The position numbers and the translations under genes were made by a program. A stretch of DNA of 64,000 nt from DASUBV01 sp035763085 (GTDB lineage Bacteria > Actinomycetota > Actinomycetes > Streptosporangiales > Streptosporangiaceae), in NCBI GenBank assembly GCA_035763085.1, contig DASUBV010000394.1:1-64000 (forward strand), written 5' to 3'. This document shows, piece by piece, positions 25,768 through 34,497 of this stretch. The notes below the pieces were generated by a model that saw only the letters and a program-made list of their open reading frames with translations, ran no database searches and had not been told where the DNA came from. Positions within the stretch are counted from its first letter, which is position 1. Every line of letters starts with the position of its first letter.

Positions 25768-26334
25768 CTAGCCGCGCCCGCCCGGCAGGGCGCGGACCAG
25801 GACGTCGAGCACCGGGCCGGCCGGGTCGCCGGGTTCCTGCGTCCGGGCTACCTTCTGCCAGCCCCACTCACGGGCGGCCCGCTGCGCGGCGGTGGCCGCC
25901 GGCAGCACCGCCGCGGTGGCCCGCTCTTCCCGGCGGCCGGCCAGGATCAGGTCATGCAGGTCCCGGCCGATGCCCTGGCGTCGCCAGGCCGCGCGGACGA
26001 CCAGCTCGGCCAGCGCGAAGGTACGGCCCGGGCGCTCGGCGGTGACGTCATCCGGCAGCGGCGTGGTCACCTCGCGCCACCATGAGGTCGACGGCCGCAG
26101 CGGCATGCCGAGCGCGAAGCCGACGAGGTAGCCGCCGTGCCGGGCCTCGGCCAGGGCAAAGCCCGGCTGGCGCTGCCGGACGGCCAGCCGCCCGGCGAAC
26201 CGCGCCGCGTCCAGCTCGTCCTGCCGGTACGGCGGCGCCGCGTAAACCTCGGCGGCCAGCTCCTGCAGCTCGCCGGCGTCCCGGACGGCCTCCGGCCGGG
26301 CACCGAGCTGCAGCGTGATCTCCGGTGCAGGCAA
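25768..26334 (-). CDS. GNAT family N-acetyltransferase
   Basis: About 188 residues. The acetyl-CoA-binding core is seen in ALAELVVRAAWRRQGIGRDLHDLIL (motif A, RxxGIG type) and the end reads VLDVLVRALPG. The substrate is unknown. The start is uncertain: after the ilvD stop the frame offers TTG at 26334 just before PAPEITLQLGARPEAV, without a clear Shine-Dalgarno; the only upstream ATG (26445) would overlap ilvD by 103 bases. Translation is probably coupled to ilvD. Confidence 0.72.
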   Translation of the reverse strand: MPAPEITLQLGARPEAVRDAGELQELAAEVYAAPPYRQDELDAARFAGRLAVRQRQPGFALAEARHGGYLVGFALGMPLRPSTSWWREVTTPLPDDVTAERPGRTFALAELVVRAAWRRQGIGRDLHDLILAGRREERATAAVLPAATAAQRAAREWGWQKVARTQEPGDPAGPVLDVLVRALPGGRG

Positions 26335-26342
26335 CGGCAGCG

Positions 26343-28178
26343 CTAGTCCACGTGCCGCGCGGCGCCCTGGTCGGCCGACAGCGCCATCGCGGCGTAGGCG
26401 CGCAGGGCGGCGCTGACCGGGCGGTCGCGGTGCGCCGGCTGCCACCCGGCGGCGTCGCGGGCGGCCCGCCGCCGGGCCAGGACCGCGTCGTCAGCCACCA
26501 GCCGGAGCGTCCGGGCCGGGATGTCGATCTCGATGATGTCGTCGTCCTCGATCAGGCCGATCAGGCCGCCGGCGGCCGCCTCGGGGGAGATGTGCCCGAT
26601 GGACAGGCCGCTGGTGCCGCCGGAGAACCGGCCGTCGGTGATCAGGGCACAGGCCTGGCCCAGGCCGCGGCCCTTGAGGAAGCTGGTCGGGTACAGCATC
26701 TCCTGCATGCCCGGCCCGCCGCGGGGGCCCTCGTACCGGATCACCACGACGTCGCCGGGCTGGACCTTGCCGCTGAGGATCGCCTCGACGGCCTCCTCCT
26801 GGCTCTCCGACACCCGGGCCGGCCCGCGGAAGGTCAGGAGCTCGGCCGGGACGCCCGCGGTCTTCACGATCGCGCCGTCCCGGGCGAGGTTGCCGTGCAG
26901 CACGGCCAGCCCGCCGTCGGCGCTGTAGGGGGTGGCGACGGCCCGGATGCAGCCGTCCTGCGCGTCGGTGTCCAGGCTGGCCCAGGTGGCCGTCGAGGTG
27001 AACGCCTCGGTGGTGCGGACGCCGCCGGGCGCCGCGGCGAACAGCTCGCGGGCCTGCGGGCTGGCGCTGCCGCCGCGCACGTCCCACTCGGCCAGCCACT
27101 GCTCCAGGCTGCCCGCGTGCACCGGGTGCACGCTGCGGTCCAGCAGCCCGGCCCGGTCCAGCTCGCCCAGGATCGCCGGGATGCCGCCGGCCCGGTGCAC
27201 GTCCTCCATGTGATAGCTGGAGCTGGGCGCCACCTTGCAGATGCACGGGGTAGCCCGGCTCAGCTCGTCGATCGCGTCCTGGTCGAAGTCGACCCCGCCC
27301 TCACGGGCGGCGGCCAGCAGGTGCAGCACCGTGTTGGTGGACCCGCCCATCGCGATGTCCATGCGCATGGCGTTGCTGAACGCGGCGCGGCTGGCCACGC
27401 TGCGCGGCAGCACGCCCTCGTCGTCCTTGTCGTACCAGCGGCGGCACAGGTCCACGATCAGCTCGCCGGCCCGCAGGAAAAGCTCGCGGCGCACCGCGCT
27501 GGTGGCCAGCGTGGTGCCGTTGCCGGGCAGCGACAGGCCCAGGGCCTCGGTCAGGCAGTTCATCGAGTTGGCGGTGAACATGCCCGAGCACGACCCGCAG
27601 GTCGGGCACGCCGAGCGCTCGATGGCGGTCAGCTGATCGTCGCTGACCGACGGGTCGGCCGAGGCGGTCATCGCGTCGATGAGGTCCAGCCCGGAGCGGG
27701 CCACGCCGTCGGTCACGACCGCCTTGCCCGCCTCCATCGGCCCGCCGCTGACGAACACCGCCGGGATGTTCAGCCGCATCGCGGCGATGAGCATGCCCGG
27801 GGTGATCTTGTCGCAGTTGCTGACGCACACCAGCGCATCGGCCTGGTGCGCCTGGACCATGTACTCCACCGAGTCGGCGATCAGCTCCCGGCTGGGCAGG
27901 CTGTACAGCATGCCGCCGTGCCCCATCGCGATGCCGTCGTCCACCGCGATGGTGTTGAACTCGCGGCCCACGCCGCCGGCCTCGGCCACTGCGCCGGCCA
28001 CCAGCGCGCCCATGTCCCGCAGGTGCACGTGGCCCGGCACGAACTGGGTGAAGCTGTTGGCGATGGCGACGATCGGCTTGCCGAAATCCTGATCGGTCAT
28101 GCCGGTCGCCCGCCACAGGGCGCGGGCGCCCGCCATGTTGCGGCCGTGCGTTGATGTCCGCGAGCGCAAAGCAGGCAC
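26343..28178 (-). CDS. ilvD: Dihydroxy-acid dehydratase
   Basis: A 611-residue Fe-S enzyme that dehydrates 2,3-dihydroxy-3-methylvalerate and -isovalerate in isoleucine and valine synthesis. Visible are SNCDKITPGML and ACPTCGSCSGMFTANSMN, which hold cluster cysteines, the GGSTNTVLHLLA segment, and the C-terminal DGRFSGGTSGLSIGHISPEA motif. Length matches the family. GTG at 28178 has an excellent GGAGG upstream. No other ilv or leu genes are near; a GNAT gene follows closely. Confidence 0.96.
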   Translation of the reverse strand: MPALRSRTSTHGRNMAGARALWRATGMTDQDFGKPIVAIANSFTQFVPGHVHLRDMGALVAGAVAEAGGVGREFNTIAVDDGIAMGHGGMLYSLPSRELIADSVEYMVQAHQADALVCVSNCDKITPGMLIAAMRLNIPAVFVSGGPMEAGKAVVTDGVARSGLDLIDAMTASADPSVSDDQLTAIERSACPTCGSCSGMFTANSMNCLTEALGLSLPGNGTTLATSAVRRELFLRAGELIVDLCRRWYDKDDEGVLPRSVASRAAFSNAMRMDIAMGGSTNTVLHLLAAAREGGVDFDQDAIDELSRATPCICKVAPSSSYHMEDVHRAGGIPAILGELDRAGLLDRSVHPVHAGSLEQWLAEWDVRGGSASPQARELFAAAPGGVRTTEAFTSTATWASLDTDAQDGCIRAVATPYSADGGLAVLHGNLARDGAIVKTAGVPAELLTFRGPARVSESQEEAVEAILSGKVQPGDVVVIRYEGPRGGPGMQEMLYPTSFLKGRGLGQACALITDGRFSGGTSGLSIGHISPEAAAGGLIGLIEDDDIIEIDIPARTLRLVADDAVLARRRAARDAAGWQPAHRDRPVSAALRAYAAMALSADQGAARHVD

Positions 28179-28346
28179 GGGGGCCTCCAGGTCCTACGTT
28201 GTCGTGCCGGTAACCGGAGAGGGCGGGCGACGCTGCCCGCGTGCGCGCCGGGCCGGATCGGCCTGCGGGCGCAGCTAGGCCCGGCGGTCCCGTGAGCGAT
28301 CATTAAGAAGATGCCGGGCTGTGCGGTACCTAGTTAACTACTGAGC

Positions 28347-28913
28347 ATGACCTCCGCGCCCCCGAACCCCTCCTCTCCGGCCGGCTTCGCCCCGCACCCG
28401 GTCCTGCCCGAGCCGTCCAGGAAACTGTCCGAGCCGGATGAGCTGCTGGCGGGCTACCTCGACTACTACCGGTCAGAGGTGCTGCGGAAGCTGGACGGGC
28501 TCAGCGAGGCGGAGCTGCGGTCCAGCCGGCTGCCCTCGGGCTGGACCCCGCTGCAATTGCTCAAGCACCTGGCCTACATGGAGCGGCGGTGGCTGAACTG
28601 GGGGTTCGCCGGGGAGGACGTCCCGGAGCCGTTCGGCGACCGGGGACCCGGCGAGCGCCGCCCCGAGGAGCCGTGGCTGGTCACCGAGGAGGAGACGGTG
28701 GCGCAGATCCGGCAGTTCTTCGACGAGCAGTGCGAGCGCTCCCGGGCGGTCACCGCCGCCGCGCAGCTGAGCGACCGCGCGGTGCCGGGGCCGCGGTTCA
28801 CCGGCGAGGTGCCGACGCTGAGCTGGATCCTGTTCCACGTCCTGCAGGAGTACGCCCGGCACGCCGGGCACCTGGACATCGTCCGCGAGCTGGCCGACGG
28901 CAGCCGGGGGTAA
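28347..28913 (+). CDS. DinB-fold (DUF664-like) protein
   Basis: A 188-residue four-helix protein of the DinB/YfiT superfamily, whose actinobacterial members include mycothiol-dependent metal enzymes. Candidate metal ligands are H74 (LLKHLAYMERRW), H172 and H175 (EYARHAGHLD). The GWTPLQLLKHLAYMERRW and HVLQEYARHAGHLDIVREL motifs define the DUF664 branch. The substrate is unknown. ATG at 28347 has no Shine-Dalgarno but a TTAACT box 7 nt upstream, so the transcript may be leaderless. Confidence 0.82.
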   Translation: MTSAPPNPSSPAGFAPHPVLPEPSRKLSEPDELLAGYLDYYRSEVLRKLDGLSEAELRSSRLPSGWTPLQLLKHLAYMERRWLNWGFAGEDVPEPFGDRGPGERRPEEPWLVTEEETVAQIRQFFDEQCERSRAVTAAAQLSDRAVPGPRFTGEVPTLSWILFHVLQEYARHAGHLDIVRELADGSRG

Positions 28914-28917
28914 CGGC

Positions 28918-29063
28918 TCGTACCTCGTGCGGCCCGGCCGACAGCTCGGCCAGCGATACCGCGCTGATCTTCGGGTGCAGAGCGTCAGCCCTGATCCACG
29001 TGCGCGGGATCGGATGAGGATGTTGGTGTCGAGCAGGCCCTGCGACTCGGAGCTATCGGTCAT
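28918..29063 (-). pseudogene. VapC-type PIN toxin remnant (frameshifted and truncated)
   Basis: The ATG at 29063 overlaps the antitoxin stop (ATGA), as in intact toxin-antitoxin operons. The frame begins with SQGLLDTNILI, the first PIN-domain strand with its catalytic Asp, then loses the family pattern. In another frame of the same strand the next typical VapC segment appears, ALHPKISAVSLAELSAGPHEV (written here only as far as it is recognisable in a 20-residue part: LHPKISAVSLAELSAGPHEV). The shift lies within about 10 codons after LLDTNILI. The rest of the PIN domain is missing because the DinB gene ends at 28913. A functional RNase is therefore not encoded. Confidence 0.75.
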
Positions 29064-29311
29064 AGGTGCTGGTCAGAAGCAAGCTCCTGGTCCGCGCGGA
29101 ACGCAGCAACGTCCATGTCGGGCGCGCCGCGCGACATGGCGGCGAACTCATGACGCGACACGAAGCGGCGCCGGTGGCGCAGCGGGATGAGTTCCCCGAT
29201 CCGATGGCCATCGCGGGTCACCGTGAACGCCTGGCCGCTCTCGACCGCGTCCATGATCTCCCTGGACCGGATTCGGAGGTCCCGCTGGGTGATCTCAGGG
29301 TGGGCTGTCAC
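29060..29311 (-). CDS. Phd/YefM-type antitoxin (prevent-host-death family)
   Basis: An 83-residue antitoxin. The DNA-binding N-terminal half has the Phd pattern ITQRDLRIRSREIMDAVESG followed by FTVTRDGHRIGELIPL; the C-terminal half (EFAAMSRGAPDMDVAAFRAD) is the toxin-neutralising tail. Such proteins normally repress their own operon and mask a PIN RNase. Start GTG at 29311 is preferred over the longer ATG at 29356. It appears intact while its partner toxin is broken, so it may persist as an orphan antitoxin or regulator. Confidence 0.82.
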   Translation of the reverse strand: MTAHPEITQRDLRIRSREIMDAVESGQAFTVTRDGHRIGELIPLRHRRRFVSRHEFAAMSRGAPDMDVAAFRADQELASDQHL

Positions 29312-29499
29312 ATTCCTACTGTGCCCGCATGTGGCACTCGGTAGCACAGGCCGCAACGAGGCGGTGGCCCTGCCGTCGTTAGGTGCCAGACGCAGGCCCG
29401 GGATTATCGAGCGGACCGCGATGTCAGCCGGCCGCGATTAACTGAGCCGGAGCGCCAGCAGGGCGCCGGGAACGCCGGACCGACCGGGGAGACCTTCGC

Positions 29500-30243
29500 A
29501 TGAGCAAGATCACGGTTGCCTGCCTCGACATGGCCGGCACGACCGTCGCCGACGACGGCGGCGTCATGGCCGCCTTCACCGCGGCGATGGCGAGCGCCGG
29601 GCTGGTGCCGGGCGCGGCCGGGTACGACGGGGCGCTCGCCACCGTGCACGAGAGCATGGGCCAGTCCAAGCTCGAGGTGCTCGGGCGCATCCTGGGCGAC
29701 GCGGACCGGGCCCGGCGGGCCAGCGAGGTGTTCGAGGCCAGCTACGCCGGGGCAGTCCGGGACGGACTGGTCACCCCGGTGCCCGGCGCGGCCGAGACCA
29801 TCACCGCGCTGCGCGCGGCCGGCATCAGGGTCTGCCTGGCCACCGGCTTCTCGCCGGCCACCCGCGATGCCCTGCTGGATGCGCTGGCCTGGCGGCCGCT
29901 GATCGACCTGGCCCTGTCCCCGGCCGACGCGGGCCGCGGCCGCCCGTGGCCGGACCTGCCGCTGACCGCGCTGCTGCGGCTGGGCGGCGGCTCGGTCAGC
30001 GAGCTGGCCGTGGCCGGGGACACCGCCAGCGACGTGCAGTCGGGCCTGCGGGCGGGAGCGGGCGTGGTCGCCGGGGTGCTGACCGGGTCCGCCAGCCGGG
30101 AGGAGCTGGAGCAGGCCGGCGCACCGTATGTGCTGGACTCCGTCACCGGCCTGCTGCCGCTGCTCGGCCTGGGCTCGGCGCACAGTGCTCCCCGGGCCGC
30201 CGACCGGGTGCCAGCCAGCGAATCACCGGGCCTGCCGGGCTGA
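29500..30243 (+). CDS. Phosphonatase-like HAD hydrolase (PhnX-related)
   Basis: A 247-residue HAD enzyme. The nucleophile motif is LDMAGTT (D10) with Ala in place of the usual second Asp, as in phosphonoacetaldehyde hydrolase. The cap carries MGQSK with K57 at the place of the PhnX Schiff-base lysine (MGxxK), GRPWP supplies R148 in place of the usual HAD Lys, and GDTASD (D174, D178) binds Mg. These features match the phosphonatase-like clade (TIGR03351 type). It probably cleaves a C-P or P-O bond of a small aldehyde-like or phosphorylated substrate; the exact substrate is unknown. It is the first gene of a block with a LacI regulator, ABC transporter and metallophosphoesterase. Confidence 0.87.
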   Translation: MSKITVACLDMAGTTVADDGGVMAAFTAAMASAGLVPGAAGYDGALATVHESMGQSKLEVLGRILGDADRARRASEVFEASYAGAVRDGLVTPVPGAAETITALRAAGIRVCLATGFSPATRDALLDALAWRPLIDLALSPADAGRGRPWPDLPLTALLRLGGGSVSELAVAGDTASDVQSGLRAGAGVVAGVLTGSASREELEQAGAPYVLDSVTGLLPLLGLGSAHSAPRAADRVPASESPGLPG

Positions 30244-30408
30244 ACGCCGGCGGCCGGGCAGACCCGGCTGCGGCGGCCTGCCCGGCGCGGGGTTGCCGAG
30301 CGGCGGCCGCTCATGCAAGGTGAGTTCGGCACGCACGCTGCTCCCGTGGCGTACCGGGCCAGGGGGCCGGGCCTGCTGCTCGGGCTCGCAGCTGCCTGCA
30401 GGAGGGTC

Positions 30409-31497
30409 ATGCCGAGTCACACGCGCGGAGCAGGTCGCCCGGTCGGGATCCGCGATGTCGCGCGGGCTGCCGGTGTCTCGGTGGCCACCGCCAGCCTGGC
30501 GCTGAACGAGCAGCCCGGCGTGGCCGCCGCCACCCGCAGCCGCATCATCGCCGCCGCCCGGCAGCTCGGCTATCACGCCAACCCGCAGGCGCAGGCGCTG
30601 CGGACCGGGCGCAGCACCACCTACGGGCTGATAGTCCGCAACTTCGCCAACCCCTTCTTCCTGGGGGTGCTGAGCGGAGCGCAGGAGGTCGCGGCCGAGA
30701 CGGGCGCGACGCTGCTGGTACTGGACTCGGGCTACTCGCCCGAACGCGAGCGCGAGCACGTCCGGGAGATGGCCGCCCAGCGGCTGGCCGGCCTGGCCAT
30801 CGCCTCGGCGGGCGAGGGGGAGTCGATCCGGCTGTGGCAGGACGCCCGGCCCGGCGCGCCCGTGGTGGCGCTGAACTCAGCCGCGGCGGGCATCGAGGGC
30901 GTCTGCCGGGTCCGCCCGGACGACGCCGCGGCCGTCGAGCTGCCGATGCGCCGCCTGGCCGAGCTCGGTCATGTCCGCGTCGGCTTCCTGGCCGCGCCGC
31001 AGAGCCTGATGGCCGACCCGGACCGGCTGCGCCACTTCCGGCGGCTGGCCGCCGAGCTCAGCCTGGATCCGCTGGTGCTGCACACGCAGCTCACGATCGC
31101 CGACGTCCAGCAGGCCGCCGCGCAGGTGCTGGCGCAGCCGGGCGCGCCCACGGCGATCATCACCAACTCCGACTACACCGCGCACGCCGTCTACAAGGCC
31201 GCGCGCGAGATTGGCCGGGTCATCGGGCCGGGAGTGTCGGTGATCGGCCACGATGACCTGCCTACCTCCGAGCTGCTCGACCCGCCGCTGGCGACGGTCG
31301 CGATGGACCTGCGGGCCATGGGCCGGGCCTTGATGGAGCGGCTGCTGGGGCGGGTCCCGCCTGGTGACTACACCGCCCCCGTCGAGCTGGTGGAGCGAGC
31401 CTCGCTGGCGGCCCCGGAAACCCCCCGGACCAGCCGCCTCACCTGCCCAGATGAACGGCGGGATAGCCAGGGGCGTCAACTTCGTAACGTCCCTTGA
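30409..31497 (+). CDS. LacI family transcriptional regulator
   Basis: A 362-residue repressor. The helix-turn-helix and hinge are at residues 8-62 (IRDVARAAGVSVATASLALN), followed by a periplasmic-binding-protein-like effector domain with IVRNFANPFFLGVLSGAQEV and VIGHDDLPTSELLDPPLATV. ATG at 30409 is chosen because it has a perfect AGGAGG just upstream; the frame is open to 30313. It sits between the phosphonatase-like gene and the ABC transporter and probably controls the latter through an AAACGTTT-centred site at 31529-31546. Confidence 0.92.
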   Translation: MPSHTRGAGRPVGIRDVARAAGVSVATASLALNEQPGVAAATRSRIIAAARQLGYHANPQAQALRTGRSTTYGLIVRNFANPFFLGVLSGAQEVAAETGATLLVLDSGYSPEREREHVREMAAQRLAGLAIASAGEGESIRLWQDARPGAPVVALNSAAAGIEGVCRVRPDDAAAVELPMRRLAELGHVRVGFLAAPQSLMADPDRLRHFRRLAAELSLDPLVLHTQLTIADVQQAAAQVLAQPGAPTAIITNSDYTAHAVYKAAREIGRVIGPGVSVIGHDDLPTSELLDPPLATVAMDLRAMGRALMERLLGRVPPGDYTAPVELVERASLAAPETPRTSRLTCPDERRDSQGRQLRNVP

Positions 31498-31499
31498 CA
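31494..31499 (+). promoter_or_regulatory. Candidate -35 element upstream of the ABC operon
   Basis: A perfect TTGACA overlaps the LacI stop codon. A matching -10 is unclear (CATACC at 31521 would need a 21-bp spacer), so the promoter is tentative. Confidence 0.3.
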
Positions 31500-31528
31500 C
31501 CCTTGCGAGGGCTGCGCCAGCATACCGA

Positions 31529-31546
31529 TGCTAAACGTTTTAGGCA
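31529..31546. promoter_or_regulatory. Candidate LacI-family operator
   Basis: TGCTAAACGTTTTAGGCA holds the palindromic core AAACGTTT with its central CG, the typical LacI/PurR-type operator centre, flanked by TGC and GCA. It lies between the LacI gene and the solute-binding protein gene. Confidence 0.6.
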
Positions 31547-31664
31547 TTTGACCACAATGCTGGGCCCATGGGGGGGTTACAGGTGGTGCCGCCACTAGGC
31601 GCCGCCTGTTCTTTCCGACATCGCGGCGTAGGCAAATGCGTGGGAAGCCAACAGGAGGCATCAC

Positions 31665-32783
31665 GTGAGATCGCCACATCGGTTCGCGCTCGTGGGCCTG
31701 ACGGCCCTGGCGCTGCTGGGAGCCGGGTGCTCCTCAGTCTCTAGTTCCAGCTCGTCCAAGTGGGCCACGGCGACCTCGGCGGCCAGCGGCGGCGGCATGA
31801 GCGCGCTGGTCAAGGCGGCGAAGAAAGAGGGCACGCTGAATGTCATCGCCCTCCCGCCGACCTGGGCAAACTATGGCAACATCATCAAGACCTTCCAGCA
31901 GAAGTACGGGATTAAGGTCGTTTCCGCTAACCCCAACGGCAGCAGCCAGGACGAGGTGAACGCGGTCAAGTCCGAGAAGGGCACGGCCAAGGCCCCCGAC
32001 GTCATGGACGTGGGCATGTCGGTCGCCCTGGTCAGCACCAGCCTGTTCGCCCCCTACAAGGTGGCTACCTGGAGCGACATCCCGGCCGCGCAGAAGGACG
32101 TGAAGGGCCTGTGGACCCAGGACTACGGCGGCTACATGTCGGTCGGGTACAACTCGGCCAAGTTCGGCACGGTCACCTCGCTCAGCCAGCTGCTCGGCCC
32201 CAAGTTCAAGAACGCGGTGGCGCTGAACGGCAACCCGACCGAGGCTGCCGCCGCATTCAGCGGGGTGATGATGGCCAGCCTGGCCAACGGGGGCAGTGCC
32301 GGCAGCATCGCCCAGGGCGTGAGCTTCTTCCACAAGCTCAAGCAGGCCGGCAACTTCTCCCCGGTGCAGGCGACGTCGGCCACGATCAAGGCGGGCACCA
32401 CCCCGGTCGTCATCAACTGGGATTACCTGAACACCGCCAGCGTCGTGGGCCAGGGCCCGGACTGGAAGGTGTTCATCCCGGCCGACGCCACGCTGGGCGG
32501 CTACTACGCGCAGGCCATCAACAAGGAGGCGCCGCACCCGGCCGCGGCCCGGCTCTGGGAGGAGTACCTGTTCTCCCAGGCCGCCGATGGCGGGCAGAAC
32601 CTGTGGCTGCGCGGCGGCGCGCGGCCGGTCGAGCAGTCCGCGATGACCAGCAACGGCAGCATCGACAAGACGGCGGCGGCCGCGCTGCCGCCGGTCACCG
32701 GCTCGCCGGTGTTCCTGAGCGGCCCCCAGTCCACCGCCGCGGCGAGCTACCTGGCGGCCAACTGGGCCGCCGCGGTGAAGTAG
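31665..32783 (+). CDS. ABC transporter substrate-binding lipoprotein
   Basis: A 372-residue extracellular solute receptor. The N-terminal signal has a lipobox LLGAGC with C22 as the lipid-modified residue, then a Ser-rich spacer. The mature domain (LVKAAKKEGTLNVIALPP, GIKVVSANPNGSSQDE, KAPDVMDVG) is of the iron/spermidine/2-aminoethylphosphonate type (SBP_bac_6-like). The ligand is not established; an organophosphorus compound is inferred from the neighbouring phosphonatase-like and metallophosphoesterase genes. GTG at 31665 has AGGAGG upstream. First gene of the transport operon. Confidence 0.9.
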   Translation: MRSPHRFALVGLTALALLGAGCSSVSSSSSSKWATATSAASGGGMSALVKAAKKEGTLNVIALPPTWANYGNIIKTFQQKYGIKVVSANPNGSSQDEVNAVKSEKGTAKAPDVMDVGMSVALVSTSLFAPYKVATWSDIPAAQKDVKGLWTQDYGGYMSVGYNSAKFGTVTSLSQLLGPKFKNAVALNGNPTEAAAAFSGVMMASLANGGSAGSIAQGVSFFHKLKQAGNFSPVQATSATIKAGTTPVVINWDYLNTASVVGQGPDWKVFIPADATLGGYYAQAINKEAPHPAAARLWEEYLFSQAADGGQNLWLRGGARPVEQSAMTSNGSIDKTAAAALPPVTGSPVFLSGPQSTAAASYLAANWAAAVK

Positions 32784-32790
32784 CCAGCTC

Positions 32791-33651
32791 GTGGCAGCAG
32801 CAGTCTCGACGGCAGGTGCCCGGCCCCGGCGGGCCGGGCACCTGCCGTCCCTCGCCTGGGTCGGCACGCTCCCGTTCCTCGGGTACGTCGGGGTGTTCTT
32901 GTTCCTGCCGACCGGGATCATCATCTGGGACGCGGTGCGCAATCCGGCCGGGCAGTTCGACCTGGGCAGCCTCAAGCTGCTCGGCAACCCGGTGGTGCGC
33001 AGCTACTTCACCGGCTCGATCGAGCTGTGCGCAGCGACGGCCTTCGCCGGCGCCGTGCTCGGCGCGATCCTGACCTACGCGATCGCGACCGGGAACCCGG
33101 AGGGCGTGATCCGGCGCCTGTCGCTGGCCGGGTCGGGAGTGCTGGCCCAGTTCGGCGGCGTCACGCTGGCGTTCGCGTTCAACGCCGCCATCGGGCCCAG
33201 CAGCGGCTTCCTGTTTCACGCGGGCTGGTACTACACCTTCCCGTGGGGCATCGGGCTGATCTACGTCTACTTCCAGATCCCGCTGATGGTGCTGGTCTTC
33301 CTGCCGGCCATCGACGGGCTGAAGGTCCAGTGGCGGGAGGCCACCGAGAACCTCGGCGGGTCAACCTTCCAGTACTGGCGGCTGGTCGGCGGCCCGCTGC
33401 TTACCCCGGCCTTCTTCGGCTCGATGCTGCTGCTGTTCGCGAACGCGCTGTCGGCCTTCGCCACGATCCTGGCCTGGGAGAACCAGATCTCCTACACCGT
33501 GCCGCAGCAGATCTACATCGCCATCAACAGCGAGGTGGGCCTGGCCTCCAACGAGGGTGACATCCTGGCCCTGGGCATGGTGGTGCTGGTGGCCATCATC
33601 ATGACCCTGTATGCCCTGCTGCAGCGAAGGGCGGCCCGATGGCTGCGGTAA
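32791..33651 (+). CDS. ABC transporter permease (first)
   Basis: A 286-residue inner-membrane permease with six predicted segments of the binding-protein-dependent importer type. The EAA loop is visible as WREATENLGGSTFQYWRLVG, which contacts the ATPase. GTG at 32791 follows the lipoprotein gene after 7 bases; the 3' end overlaps the second permease by 13 bases, suggesting coupled translation of the heterodimer. Confidence 0.9.
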   Translation: MAAAVSTAGARPRRAGHLPSLAWVGTLPFLGYVGVFLFLPTGIIIWDAVRNPAGQFDLGSLKLLGNPVVRSYFTGSIELCAATAFAGAVLGAILTYAIATGNPEGVIRRLSLAGSGVLAQFGGVTLAFAFNAAIGPSSGFLFHAGWYYTFPWGIGLIYVYFQIPLMVLVFLPAIDGLKVQWREATENLGGSTFQYWRLVGGPLLTPAFFGSMLLLFANALSAFATILAWENQISYTVPQQIYIAINSEVGLASNEGDILALGMVVLVAIIMTLYALLQRRAARWLR

Positions 33652-34487
33652 CCTCCCTCGGCGAGTCGGCGCCGGCCGCGCGGCCGGCCACCCCGGGCAG
33701 CATGCACGCCGGCCGCCGCCGGAAGCTGAACCTGTTCCGCTACGTGGTCTTCGTCATCTTCGGGCTGTTCTTCTTCCTGCCGCTGCTGGCCACGGCCCGG
33801 TACTCGCTGGAGGGCACGAAGGCCGGCTCCTGGACGATGAAGGCGTGGGCGCAGATCGCGACCTACCCCGGCCTGCTCAGCGCGATCGAGATCACCCTGG
33901 AGCTGGCCGCCATTACCTGCGTGCTGGTGCTGGTGCTGCTGCTGCCGACGATGATCTGGATCCGGCTGCGGGTGCAGTGGATCAGCCGGGTCTTTGAGTT
34001 CCTGTGCCTGCTGCCGCTGACCATCCCGGCGATCGTGCTGGTGGTCGGGCTCGGCCCGATCTACAACTGGATCGAGCACTACAACCTGTCCGCGCTCCAG
34101 CTGTGCTGGGTGTACGTCATCCTGGCTCTGCCGTATGCCTACCGGGCACTGGCCACCGGCCTGGAGGCGATCGACGTCACGACGCTGTCGGAGGCGGCCC
34201 GGAGCCTCGGCGCGAACTGGCTCACCGTGATGACCCGGGTGATCGCCCCCAACATGGGCCAGGCGATCCTGAACGCCCTGCTGCTGAGCGCGGCCCTGGC
34301 GCTCGGCGAGTTCACCATCGCCGAGACGCTCAACTACACCACGCTGCAGGTGGCGCTGTTCAACATCAGCCGGGCCACCACCAATGCGGGCGTGCTGTTC
34401 TCCACCTCGCTGGCCGCCCTGCTGTTCGCCTTCTTCCTGCTGGTGATCTTGTCCTATAGCCGCCGCCGCTCGCGCCGCCGCGGATGA
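33639..34487 (+). CDS. ABC transporter permease (second)
   Basis: A 282-residue permease with six hydrophobic segments; the EAA loop reads LSEAARSLGANWLTVMTRV. It completes the membrane channel with the preceding permease. The N-terminal ~30 residues are a cytoplasmic Ala/Pro/Arg-rich stretch. The ATPase gene follows after 10 bases. Confidence 0.9.
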   Translation: MAAVTSLGESAPAARPATPGSMHAGRRRKLNLFRYVVFVIFGLFFFLPLLATARYSLEGTKAGSWTMKAWAQIATYPGLLSAIEITLELAAITCVLVLVLLLPTMIWIRLRVQWISRVFEFLCLLPLTIPAIVLVVGLGPIYNWIEHYNLSALQLCWVYVILALPYAYRALATGLEAIDVTTLSEAARSLGANWLTVMTRVIAPNMGQAILNALLLSAALALGEFTIAETLNYTTLQVALFNISRATTNAGVLFSTSLAALLFAFFLLVILSYSRRRSRRRG

Positions 34488-34497
34488 GGGAGACGAT

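Noticed and set aside
28473..29063. Full 196-residue protein from the toxin ATG
   Set aside because: After LLDTNILI the frame is the antisense of the DinB gene; only the N-terminus belongs to the toxin family.
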